DNA of 64,000 bases from BOG-224 sp963783505 (GTDB lineage: Bacteria; Acidobacteriota; Terriglobia; Bryobacterales; Bryobacteraceae), in the NCBI GenBank assembly GCA_963783505.1, contig CAWAOP010000035.1:62001-126000 (forward strand). The letters run 5' to 3'. The position numbers and the translations under genes were made by a program. Under the pieces are notes generated by a model. That model was not told the DNA's origin and ran no database searches. It worked only from the letters and a program-made list of their open reading frames with translations. This document shows positions 51,432 through 59,779 of the stretch, piece after piece. How positions within the stretch are numbered: position 1 is the stretch's first letter; each line of letters begins with the position of its first letter.

Positions 51432-54227
51432 ATGAGCTTACTTTTGCGGAGGACTTCGCAGGTTCTTTGGAGAGTACTGGCCGTTGTGTCTGCAATCGGC
51501 AAGTCTCGAATTCTCCAGCTCGTGGCGGGCGTTGCGTCGATCGTATTCGTCTTATGGATTTCCCCTGTGGCGCACAATGTCGCGCTGGCGCAAGGCCAGG
51601 GTCGCGGCGCGAAGGCGAATGCGAGCGCCGGCGCGGCTTGGAGCCTGTCCCCTGGAGTCCGGCTGATGCTCCGCGAGGGTTGGCAGGTGCAGACATCGAG
51701 CGGCCAGCCGGATGGCGCGGTCGTTTCGAAATCCGGATTCGCTGCAACCGGGTGGTATCCAACCGCCATTCCCGCGACGGTTTCCGGCGTGCTCGCGAAC
51801 GCGAAGGTATACCCCGACCCGTTCTTCGGCACGAATCTTCGGGATTGGCCGGGCATGGGCCGAGGCGGCAGGGGCGCCGGAACCGGCGCGCCGGGCGCGT
51901 CCGCCGCACCCGGCGCAGCCCCTGCGCCGAACAACCCATTCTCCGTCGGCTGGTGGTTTCGGACCGAGTTCGACTTGCCCGCAGCCATGGCGGGGCGCGC
52001 GATCATCCTCGATTTCGAGGGCATCAACTATCGCGCGGATATCTGGCTCAATGGAGAGCGGCTCGCCGACAACACCCAGGTTGTTGGCGCCATGCGCCGC
52101 TTTGCTTTCGATATCGCCAGGACCGCGCGGCCGGGCCAGAAGAACGCGCTGGCATTGCTCATCCAGGGGCAGGGCCCCGAGGACCTCGGCCATACCTGGG
52201 TGGATTGGGCCCCCATGCCGCCGGATAAAATGCAGGGGCTGTGGCGAGACGTCTTCGTCACCTCCAGCGGCGCTCTGCGCCTGCGCGACCCCTTCGTGCA
52301 CAGCCGCCTCGCCGCCAACCTGGCCTCCGCTGACGTGATCGTCTCGGCGGATCTCGAGAATACCAGCGACAAGCCGGTAACCGGTTCCGTGGCCGTCGTC
52401 TTCAACGGCGTGACCGCTTCCATCCCGGTGAATGTGGCCGCCGGCGCCACGCAGAAGGTGAGTCTTGATGGGGCCAAGTATCCCGGCCTCCACCTTGCAA
52501 AGCCGCGATTGTGGTGGCCCATCGGCTACGGCGAACCCGACATGTACAGCCTCCAGTTGCGCGCGAATGCGGGCAACAGCGTGTCCGACGAGCGCACCAT
52601 CCGCTTCGGCGTGCGTGAGGTGACCTCCGATCTGACGCCGGAGGGATACCGCCGCTACTACGTTAACCGCCGCCCCGTTCTCATCCGCGGCGGGGGATGG
52701 GCGCGCAACCTTTTCTTCATGGAAACGCCCAAACGCGAAGAACAGGAAATCCGCCTGGTCCGCGACATGCGCTTGAACGCGGTGCGCTTCGAGGGCAAGA
52801 TCGGCTCGGACCACCTGTTCGAACTGCTCGACGAGAACGGCATCTTCGCCATCCCCGGGTTCTGCTGCTGCGACTGGTGGGAGCAGTGGGGGAAGTGGAA
52901 TGACGCGACAAAGGCACTCGCCGTGGCTTCGCTCCACGACCAGCTCACTCTCTTGCGCAACCATCCGAGCGTCCTCACCTTCTGGTATGGCAGCGACAAG
53001 TTCGCGCCGCCTGAGGTTGAGCGCGAGTATCTGAAGGTCATCGAGCAGACGGAATGGCCGAACCCAACCGTCGCCTCGGCCGGCAAGTACACCACGACCG
53101 TCGGGCCGACGGGCGTCAAGATGGAGGGGCCCTACGATTATGAGCCGCCTTCCTATTGGTATACAGACCATGACGGCGGAGCGTTCGGCTTCGCCACCGA
53201 GATTGGGACCGGCAAAACCCTCCCCAGCGTGGAAGACATGCGCCGGATGCTTGGCGACAACCACCTGTGGCCGGCGGACAACACATGGATACAGCACAGC
53301 CAGGGCGGCTCCTACACTCCTTTTACGCATTTCGACGACGGCATGCGCGGTCGCTACGGCCCTGCCGCCGATCTGAACGATTACGTGCGCAAGGGACAGT
53401 TGATCGCCTACGACAACGAGCGCGCCATGTTTGAAGCCTACGGCCGCAACAAGTACAAGTCCACGGGAGTCATCAAGTGGATGCTGAACAACGCCTGGCC
53501 GTCGCTGGCGTGGCACCTGTATGACTATTACCTCGAAGCGGGGAGCGGCTACTACGGAACCAAGAAATCCCTCGAGCCGCTGCACGTGCAGTACTCCTAC
53601 GACGATAAGTCCGTAGCCGTGGTCAACAGCACACTCGGTCAGTCCAGCGGCATGACCGTCAGCGCGGCTGTAATTGACTTCGCCGGCGCGCAAAAGTGGT
53701 CGAAGGCGTCGGTCATTGATGTGCCGCCCGATGGCGTCGTGCGCGCCTTCGCCATTCCCGATCTCGCCGGCCTGTCCAAGACATACTTTCTATCGCTCAA
53801 GCTCGCGGACAAGCGCGGCGCGGTCGTGAGCCAGAACTTCTATTGGCTCTCGACCGTCGCGGACGTGCTCGACTGGAGCAAGCGAGAGTGGTATTTCACG
53901 CCGACCACGGTCCACGGCGATTTCACCGCGCTCGCAACACTGCCGCCGGCGACGCTCGGCGCGAAAACCGCTTTCGACCATGACGGAGCCGACAGCCGCG
54001 CCCTCGTAACTCTCACGAACCCCGGACCCTCGCTGGCTTTTTTCGTGCGGCTGCGCGTTCTACAGAAACCGGGCGGCGCCGAGGTCCTGCCCTCTATGTG
54101 GAGCGATAATTACGTTTCGCTGATGCCAGGCGAGACGCGATCGCTGACAGCCCGCTGGCGGTCCGACGATGCTCCCGGCGCCGCCCCCGCGGTCGCGGTG
54201 GACGGCTGGAACGTGCTGCGTAAGTAG
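51432..54227 (+). CDS. GH2 exo-beta-D-glucosaminidase / beta-mannosidase-like enzyme
   Basis: The ATG at 51432 has GGAG eight bases upstream, within the end of the GH35 gene; GTG 51423 overlapping that stop is the alternative. The 931-residue product has an N-terminal anchor (VAGVASIVFVLWISPV) and a Gly-rich linker. The GH2 sugar-binding domain follows (WWFRTEFDLPAAMAGRAIIL, LDFEGINYRADIWLNGE), then an Ig-like domain, and a barrel with IRGGGWARNLFF, HPSVLTFWYGSDKFAP and a C-terminal Ig-like tail. It most resembles exo-glucosaminidase-like GH2 enzymes. The acid/base position reads WYGSDK where family members often have GNE or GSD, so the activity is uncertain. It is the last gene of the operon. 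Confidence 0.87.
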   Translation: MSLLLRRTSQVLWRVLAVVSAIGKSRILQLVAGVASIVFVLWISPVAHNVALAQGQGRGAKANASAGAAWSLSPGVRLMLREGWQVQTSSGQPDGAVVSKSGFAATGWYPTAIPATVSGVLANAKVYPDPFFGTNLRDWPGMGRGGRGAGTGAPGASAAPGAAPAPNNPFSVGWWFRTEFDLPAAMAGRAIILDFEGINYRADIWLNGERLADNTQVVGAMRRFAFDIARTARPGQKNALALLIQGQGPEDLGHTWVDWAPMPPDKMQGLWRDVFVTSSGALRLRDPFVHSRLAANLASADVIVSADLENTSDKPVTGSVAVVFNGVTASIPVNVAAGATQKVSLDGAKYPGLHLAKPRLWWPIGYGEPDMYSLQLRANAGNSVSDERTIRFGVREVTSDLTPEGYRRYYVNRRPVLIRGGGWARNLFFMETPKREEQEIRLVRDMRLNAVRFEGKIGSDHLFELLDENGIFAIPGFCCCDWWEQWGKWNDATKALAVASLHDQLTLLRNHPSVLTFWYGSDKFAPPEVEREYLKVIEQTEWPNPTVASAGKYTTTVGPTGVKMEGPYDYEPPSYWYTDHDGGAFGFATEIGTGKTLPSVEDMRRMLGDNHLWPADNTWIQHSQGGSYTPFTHFDDGMRGRYGPAADLNDYVRKGQLIAYDNERAMFEAYGRNKYKSTGVIKWMLNNAWPSLAWHLYDYYLEAGSGYYGTKKSLEPLHVQYSYDDKSVAVVNSTLGQSSGMTVSAAVIDFAGAQKWSKASVIDVPPDGVVRAFAIPDLAGLSKTYFLSLKLADKRGAVVSQNFYWLSTVADVLDWSKREWYFTPTTVHGDFTALATLPPATLGAKTAFDHDGADSRALVTLTNPGPSLAFFVRLRVLQKPGGAEVLPSMWSDNYVSLMPGETRSLTARWRSDDAPGAAPAVAVDGWNVLRK

Positions 54228-54298
54228 ATTGCGAGTGACTTTGACAAGCATAGTGACGAGAAACTGGCGGACTGAGCCGGAGTGGAACTGGCGGCGAG

Positions 54299-56477
54299 CT
54301 ATTGAATGATGAGCCAGGTCATCCCACGGGGCGGCACTTTCAATGGCACTTCCACGCTGTACGCTCGGTCTAGAACATAGCGTTGTGGTTTTCCGCTCCG
54401 CTCGCGGATGAGCGCCGACTTGGCGAGGCCGGTGTAATACAGCGGGACCGTAACGCTCTTCCGTACTTCCTGGTCGAGCGGGTTGTAGACAACGGCCAGT
54501 CCCTTCTCAGGCAGTCGCGGGATTGACGTGGAGAATCACGTCCAGGTCCCGCCCGTCCGGCCGGCGAACGTGAATGATATCGGAATCGAGAATGCCGCGG
54601 TGGCGCTTGTAGAAATCCACCCAGCGCTTGACCAGAGCCTTCGTCTCTTCGGAGTCGTACAGGCGCGGGCCGCGGTAGCAGGCTTGGACGCCGGACGCGA
54701 AGTTCTGCGCCAGGTGCGCGCCGTAAGCATCGAGGTGTTCGCGCAAGAGGCTCGAGCGTCGCGGCCGCGCCTCCGCCCTGATACTGCACCAGCGGCACAA
54801 ACATCCACCCCATGCTGGGCGTCTTCTCCCATGTGCCATCGAAGATGTTCTGGCGTCCCAGCAAAATCTGCCGCTCTCGCGGAAGCGACCAGTTCGCTTC
54901 GCGATAGCCCATCGCCGTCTTGTTGGATCCCTCCAGAAAATACCAGTCGGGCACGTTCAGGTATACGCCGCGAGCGCGGCACCAGGCGTAAAACTCCGCG
55001 ATCTTCTTCCACTGCGCCCACTGAGAGTCGTCCAGGCCGCGGTGTCCCGGATGCGTCGTGGAGGCGCAGACGTCGCCAGGATACGAGCCATCGTGCTCCA
55101 GCACGGAGATGCCCGTCTTTTCGATGAACGCCATTACCTTGCGAAAGTACTCATTGCCCCACCGGCTCCCGAGACACGGCGAATTGCCGAAGATCGCGCC
55201 GCCCGGCTTGCCTGTCGCGGGGTTGATGGCGTCATCCTCGTCGTCGATCTTACGGCTCGCCAGCAAAGAATAGCCGCCGAGTTCCACGCCCTTGCTCTTG
55301 CCGTAATCCACAAGATCCTTGACTTGCGCTAAATAAACAGCGTCTTCCTTCTCGATGTTGAACCCGCTGCCGAAACTCATGATCGCCATCTCGAAGCCGA
55401 CGGCGGCGCACTGATCGATGGCCAATTTCGCCGATTGCGGATCGGCGCTTCGGACATGCATGAGTATAGGGTTCTCGGTAGTCCAGGGCGCCAGGGTGCG
55501 ATACATGCGCCGCACGGCCAGCCCTCGACGCTCCCGTTCCGTGCCGTCGTGAATCAGTTCGAAGATGCGGAACGTTTCGAAGGCGCCGCCGGGCTGCACA
55601 ACCTGCGCGGGTCCCAGCGGAGGCTTGGTCTCCAGCAGCAAGGGCGCTTCCAGACGGTAGTTCACCTGCGTCGTATATTGCTTGTCGGGAATCCAGTTGG
55701 CGACCTTGTTACTCCCGCTTCCCGCGTGCGTGGCCACGAAAGAATAGTCGGTCTCGACTTGAATGTACGGGTTTTCCGCGAGGCCGGCGGTCTCCACCTG
55801 CGATTCGTATTCCACGGCGGCCAGAATCTCGCTTGTAAACGTGTTGACGGTGATCGGGCGTTCGCTCGCCGTTGCGGACCTCCAGCCACTTCGCGAGCAG
55901 CGGAATGCCGTCATACATCTCGTAGTGCACTAGAACGGCGATGCCCTTGCGGTCCGCGTGTTCGAAGCGGAGGACGAGCGATACGCCGGGCGGGGGCCAC
56001 GGAAGATCGTCCGAATGGCGCGTGCGCTTCCATTCGAACGGCGCTTCCGGTTTCCCGGTCTCAAAACCGGTAAACCGGAAGGCCGCGGGGTCGGCTGTCA
56101 TCCGGTCGAGCCATTCGGAGCGAAGATAGGCATAGTCCGGCTGGCCGAGCCAGGCCGCCGATGTTGTATGGATGGCCGTCCAGTGTAACGGCAGCTTCGG
56201 GTTTGACTCCGCGCAGCAGCGCCGCGCCGGTGCTGAGGTTGTCGAAGGCCACGGACGCCGCGTCAGGCTCTAACCGCCACGCTCGCCGGATCAGCCCGTT
56301 TGACATCGCGATTTCATTGGGATGCGCGTTGCGGCAGAGGATCGCATGAGAAGCCGTGCCCGATACGAGCCAGTCATATTTGGGGCGTTCCGGATTCGCC
56401 GGACAGGCCGGGAGGTCATCCGCCTTTGTGGCGAACAACGGCAGCGACAGGCACAAGATCAAGAGATAGCGTCTCAT
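54299..56477 (-). pseudogene. GH36-like alpha-galactosidase, four frame changes
   Basis: The gene starts ATG 56477 (signal peptide LLILCLSLPLFATKA) and ends at TAG 54299. The protein can be followed through all frames: NEIAMSNGLIRRAWRLEPDA, then LGQPDYAYLRSEWLDR, then RPITVNTFTSEILAAVEYES with the barrel (EMAIMSFGSGFNIE, ISVLEHDGSYPGDVCAS), then LREHLDAYGAHLAQNF, then RLPEKGLAVVYNPLDQEV and PPRGMTWLIIQ. Frame changes fall near 56149, 55866, 54744 and 54519; each is explained by one extra base. It faces the operon on the opposite strand. Unless the bases are sequencing errors, the gene is dead. Confidence 0.82.
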
Positions 56478-56704
56478 CGTTCTCCAAACCCTCCGAAGAA
56501 TATCATGCGTCTTGCTTGTCGTGCGCCCCGCCGGTGGTCGCGAACCGGGAACCTCGGAAAGTGAATTGGGACCGCATAGGGACGCGCCGGAAACCGGTCC
56601 TAAACGATACGGGCCCATCGTTTGTTAGCGCTGGCGTCTCGGACCGGCCATGCGCGTGAGAGATCCGCGAAAGGCGGCGGCCGGACATGTGTACAGGGAA
56701 TCTT

Positions 56705-56719
56705 TACAGATTACCTGTA
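56705..56719. promoter_or_regulatory. TACAG-N5-CTGTA dyad upstream of MarR gene
   Basis: A perfect 5+5+5 inverted repeat lies 19 bases before the MarR start and would overlap its promoter. MarR proteins repress their own cassette through such sites, so it is a plausible operator. Confidence 0.5.
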
Positions 56720-56738
56720 GATGTGAGATATTAATCCG

Positions 56739-57191
56739 GTGAGCGTTGGAAAGTCTTCTACTCGGGCCGGGCTCGCTTCGATGCTTGCCGCCGAAATCCG
56801 TGCGGTATGCGGCAAGCTCAAGCGGCGTTTACGCGAGCATGGGGGGCGCGACGACCTGACGCCGTCACAGGTCTCCGTTCTCCTTCGACTCGAGAAGGAT
56901 GGTGCGGCTACGGTTTCCAGTCTGGCGCGAGCGGAAGGCATTCGTCCGCAATCCATGAGCGCCGTGGTGACGCCGCTGCGGGAAGCGGGCCTGGTCAGTG
57001 GTTCTCCCGACCCGAGCGACGGGCGGCAAACTCTAATGTCTCTCACCCACAAATGTCTGAAGAGGCTTAAGGAGGGCAGGGCCGCGAGACAGGACTGGCT
57101 CACCGCGACCATCTCGCAGGAGCTTTCTGCTCGCGAGCAGGAGAAGCTACGGACGGCGCTCGAACTGCTTACGCGGCTTGCCGAGGATTGA
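56739..57191 (+). CDS. MarR family transcriptional regulator
   Basis: The 150-residue protein (GTG start) has the MarR winged-helix core: DDLTPSQVSVLLRLEKDGAA, TVSSLARAEGIRPQSMSAVV (recognition helix), LREAGLVSGSPDPSDGRQTL with the wing Asp-Arg, and a C-terminal dimer helix. It should be a small-molecule-responsive repressor. It leads a small cluster with a membrane protein and an MFS exporter 84 bases downstream, the usual arrangement for drug or antiseptic efflux. Confidence 0.9.
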   Translation: MSVGKSSTRAGLASMLAAEIRAVCGKLKRRLREHGGRDDLTPSQVSVLLRLEKDGAATVSSLARAEGIRPQSMSAVVTPLREAGLVSGSPDPSDGRQTLMSLTHKCLKRLKEGRAARQDWLTATISQELSAREQEKLRTALELLTRLAED

Positions 57192-57274
57192 ACCCACGGC
57201 GTCCTGACTCGTCTTGGCGAGACAGAGTCTACAGAGGAAGTAATTTCGCTGCTGGAAAGAAGGAGATCTGCATC

Positions 57275-57604
57275 ATGAATTGGCTTTGGCTTTTGTCGTA
57301 CTTCTTTGGGGGCGTTTTTGCGGCAAACGCCGTCCCTCACTTTGTCGCCGGCGCGATGGGACGCCCCTTTCAAAGTCCCTTCGCAAAACCGCCCGGCCAA
57401 GGGCTCTCCTCTGCGACGGTCAACGTTGTTTGGGGATTCTTCAACGCGGTGGTCGGGTATCTGCTCGTCGCGCACGTCGGCGCTTTCCATCCGCGCACGA
57501 CAAGCCACATCCTTGCGTTCGGCCTGGGCGCGCTGCTCATCGGCATCTTTTCGGCGCGTCACTTCGGGCGGTTCCATGGGGGCAACTTGCCGTCGCGCCC
57601 ATGA
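57275..57604 (+). CDS. Small integral membrane protein
   Basis: The ATG at 57275 has AAGGAG ten bases upstream and gives 109 residues with three hydrophobic segments (about 3-22, 48-68, 78-95) and a conserved-looking NAVPHFVAGAMGRPFQSPFA. I cannot name the family, but small proteins of this kind often sit between MarR and MFS genes. The stop overlaps the MFS start in ATGA. Confidence 0.72.
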   Translation: MNWLWLLSYFFGGVFAANAVPHFVAGAMGRPFQSPFAKPPGQGLSSATVNVVWGFFNAVVGYLLVAHVGAFHPRTTSHILAFGLGALLIGIFSARHFGRFHGGNLPSRP

Positions 57605-58830
57605 AGAATCGAGTGGGCGGCGTCTTTCGCTCCCTGAACAGCTTCAACTTCCGGTTGTGGACGGCGGGCGCTCTGGTTTCCAACGTCGGCACCTGGATGC
57701 AGCGCGTCGCACAGGACTGGCTTGTGCTGACGCAACTGACTCATCGCGATGCGTCGGCGCTGGGTGTTGTGACGGGTCTGCAGTTCGCCCCGCAGCTTCT
57801 GTTCCTGCCTTGGACGGGATTGGCTGCGGACCGGCTCAATCAGCGCAAGCTCCTGATGCTGACGCAGGCAACGATGGGGGTGCTTGCGCTCATCCTGGGA
57901 GTTCTCACGATCGCGGGAGTCATCCGGCTCTGGCATGTGTATGTGTTCGCCTTCCTGTCCGGTTCCGGCGCCGCGCTGGATGCACCGGTGAGACAGACCT
58001 TCGTGGCGGAGATGGTCGGCGATGAGGACCTTCCCAATGCCGTGGCATTGAACTCAACCTCGTTCAATGCCGCCCAGATGATTGGTCCGGCCGTTGCCGG
58101 TATACTGATTGCAAAGGTTGGCATCGGCTGGGCTTTTCTCCTCAATGGGCTCTCGTTCGCGGCCGTGCTGCTCTCGATGTCGTTCTTCCGTCTCTCGGAA
58201 CTGCGTGCCAGCGTCAGAGCGCATCCCACCACCTCCGGATTTCTAGAAGGGTTTCGCTACGTGTGGAGAAGACCGGACCTCAGAGCGATCCTGGTCATGT
58301 TGTTTCTGATTGGCGCCTTTGGACTGAACTTTCCGATCTTCATCTCTACGATGGCCGTGAATGTCTTCCACTCCGGCGCGCGTGCTTTCGGCCTGCTCTC
58401 CTCCATCACGGCCGTGGGCGCACTCTCGGGAGCGTTGTTTGCCGCTGGCCGAAAGAAACCGGGCTTAGCGTCTCTGTCGATAGGGGCCGGCGTTTTCGGG
58501 CTGGGCTGTACTCTAGCCGCGCTCGCGCCGGGATACTGGTGGTTTGCGGCAGCTCTCGCGGTCAGCGGCGCGGCTGCCCTGACCTTGACCAACGGCACGA
58601 ACAGCATCATGCAGCTCTCGACGGAACCATCCATGCGCGGCAGGGTGATGGCGCTCCGGGTCGGCGTTGCACTGGGGGGAATGACGATCGGCGCTCCGAT
58701 CGTCGGTTGGGTCGCCAACCACTTCGGCCCGCGCTGGTCGCTCGCAGTGGGCGCCGGGGCGTGCTTCACCGCTGCCCTGGTCGCAGTCTACGTTCTGGCC
58801 CGCCGAAAGGAGCCGCTGCCTGCCCGGTAA
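57601..58830 (+). CDS. MFS transporter (EntS-like exporter)
   Basis: The ATG at 57601 overlaps the previous stop and gives 409 residues with about twelve membrane helices. The first loop reads WMQRVAQDWLVLTQL and the 2-3 loop has GLAADRLNQRKLLM, the MFS motif A region; DAPVRQTFVAEMVGDEDLPN is typical of the EntS/MefA-like exporter group. It is expected to export small hydrophobic compounds under control of the adjacent MarR protein. The substrate is unknown. Confidence 0.88.
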   Translation: MKNRVGGVFRSLNSFNFRLWTAGALVSNVGTWMQRVAQDWLVLTQLTHRDASALGVVTGLQFAPQLLFLPWTGLAADRLNQRKLLMLTQATMGVLALILGVLTIAGVIRLWHVYVFAFLSGSGAALDAPVRQTFVAEMVGDEDLPNAVALNSTSFNAAQMIGPAVAGILIAKVGIGWAFLLNGLSFAAVLLSMSFFRLSELRASVRAHPTTSGFLEGFRYVWRRPDLRAILVMLFLIGAFGLNFPIFISTMAVNVFHSGARAFGLLSSITAVGALSGALFAAGRKKPGLASLSIGAGVFGLGCTLAALAPGYWWFAAALAVSGAAALTLTNGTNSIMQLSTEPSMRGRVMALRVGVALGGMTIGAPIVGWVANHFGPRWSLAVGAGACFTAALVAVYVLARRKEPLPAR

Positions 58831-58943
58831 TTAGTCCTGTGAGGTCGGCTTATACTTGCGGGTGAATGGCGGAGCGGCGCGCGCGTTCCCCCTGGATGGC
58901 GAGCACGCCGTGGCGATCGATGTAAACATCCCAGCCCGAGACC

Positions 58944-59585
58944 GTCAACAACCGCGCCGGTATCCCCGCCGATAACGATACGCCCGAGCAGCGCATCGGG
59001 ATGTTCCAGGACAACCGGCCCTGGGAGACCTGCGCGACGGTCGGCGCTCAGTGGGCGTACAAACCCGACGATCAACTCCGCCCCATCGAAGAGTGTCTGC
59101 GCGGTCTGGTTTGCTGCGCCATCGGCGACGGCAATTTCCTGTTCAACGTGGGGCCTCGCCCCGATGGCCTGATTGAGCCTTCACACGCCGCGCGCCTCCG
59201 CGAGATGGGCGCGTTCCTGGCCAAATACGGGGAGAGCATTTACGCCACGCGCGGAGGGCCCTTCGTCGCGCCGGATGAAAACAAGCGGCCGGCGAACGCT
59301 CGCGGCTTCGCCTTGGCCGAGGGCGCGTGGTGGGGCGGCAGCACGCATAAAGAAAATGTCGTCTTCCTGCACATTCTGCGTTGGCCTTCCGATACGATTG
59401 CGTTGCCCGCGATTCCGCGCAAGGTGGTCCGCAGCGTCGTGCTGACGGGAGGCCGGGCCACAGTCAGACAGACTGGGTCGGGGATCCAAGTCACCGTGCC
59501 AGCCGCTCAGCGCCACGCCGTCAACACCATCGTGAAACTGGAGTTGGATGGCCCAGCCAGCATTCCGGCGATTAAGCCGGCATAG
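58944..59585 (+). pseudogene. C-terminal half of a GH29 alpha-L-fucosidase
   Basis: The frame reads VNNRAGIPADNDTPEQRIGM, FQDNRPWETCATVGAQWAY, then DGNFLFNVGPRPDGLIEPSH, the second half of a GH29 barrel, and ends with a beta-sandwich. The upstream part with the nucleophile Asp is missing. The first possible internal start (ATG 59001) has no ribosome site. It is a truncated gene, distinct in sequence from the intact fucosidase at 48.2 kb. Confidence 0.78.
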
Positions 59586-59600
59586 CGCACGGAGGAAGCC

Positions 59601-59684
59601 ATGACCAACAAGGAACGAGTCCTGCGCAACTACAGGTTTCAGTCGGTGGATCGGTTCACCATCGACTTCTGCGGGGCTGGTTGA
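59601..59684 (+). pseudogene. 27-codon stub resembling the start of a UroD-family protein
   Basis: An ATG with GGAGGAAG six bases upstream begins MTNKERVLRNYRFQSVDRFT and then IDFCGAG, followed by TGA. The RERVL...DR beginning is typical of uroporphyrinogen decarboxylase-like proteins of carbohydrate and methyltransferase loci. Nothing downstream continues the homology, so it looks like a retained N-terminal end. Confidence 0.4.
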
Positions 59685-59779
59685 CCGAATTAGCGGCAGG
59701 CGCGCCACCAGACGCTCCATTGTCGTCCTCCGCGCGTCATGCTACGTATGGAGGGGCAGTTAAGAAGGACTTCCCGAGT

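Noticed and set aside
51552..53693. 713-codon minus-strand open frame
   Set aside because: It is the antisense shadow of the GH2 gene, caused by high GC content; it has no recognisable domain.
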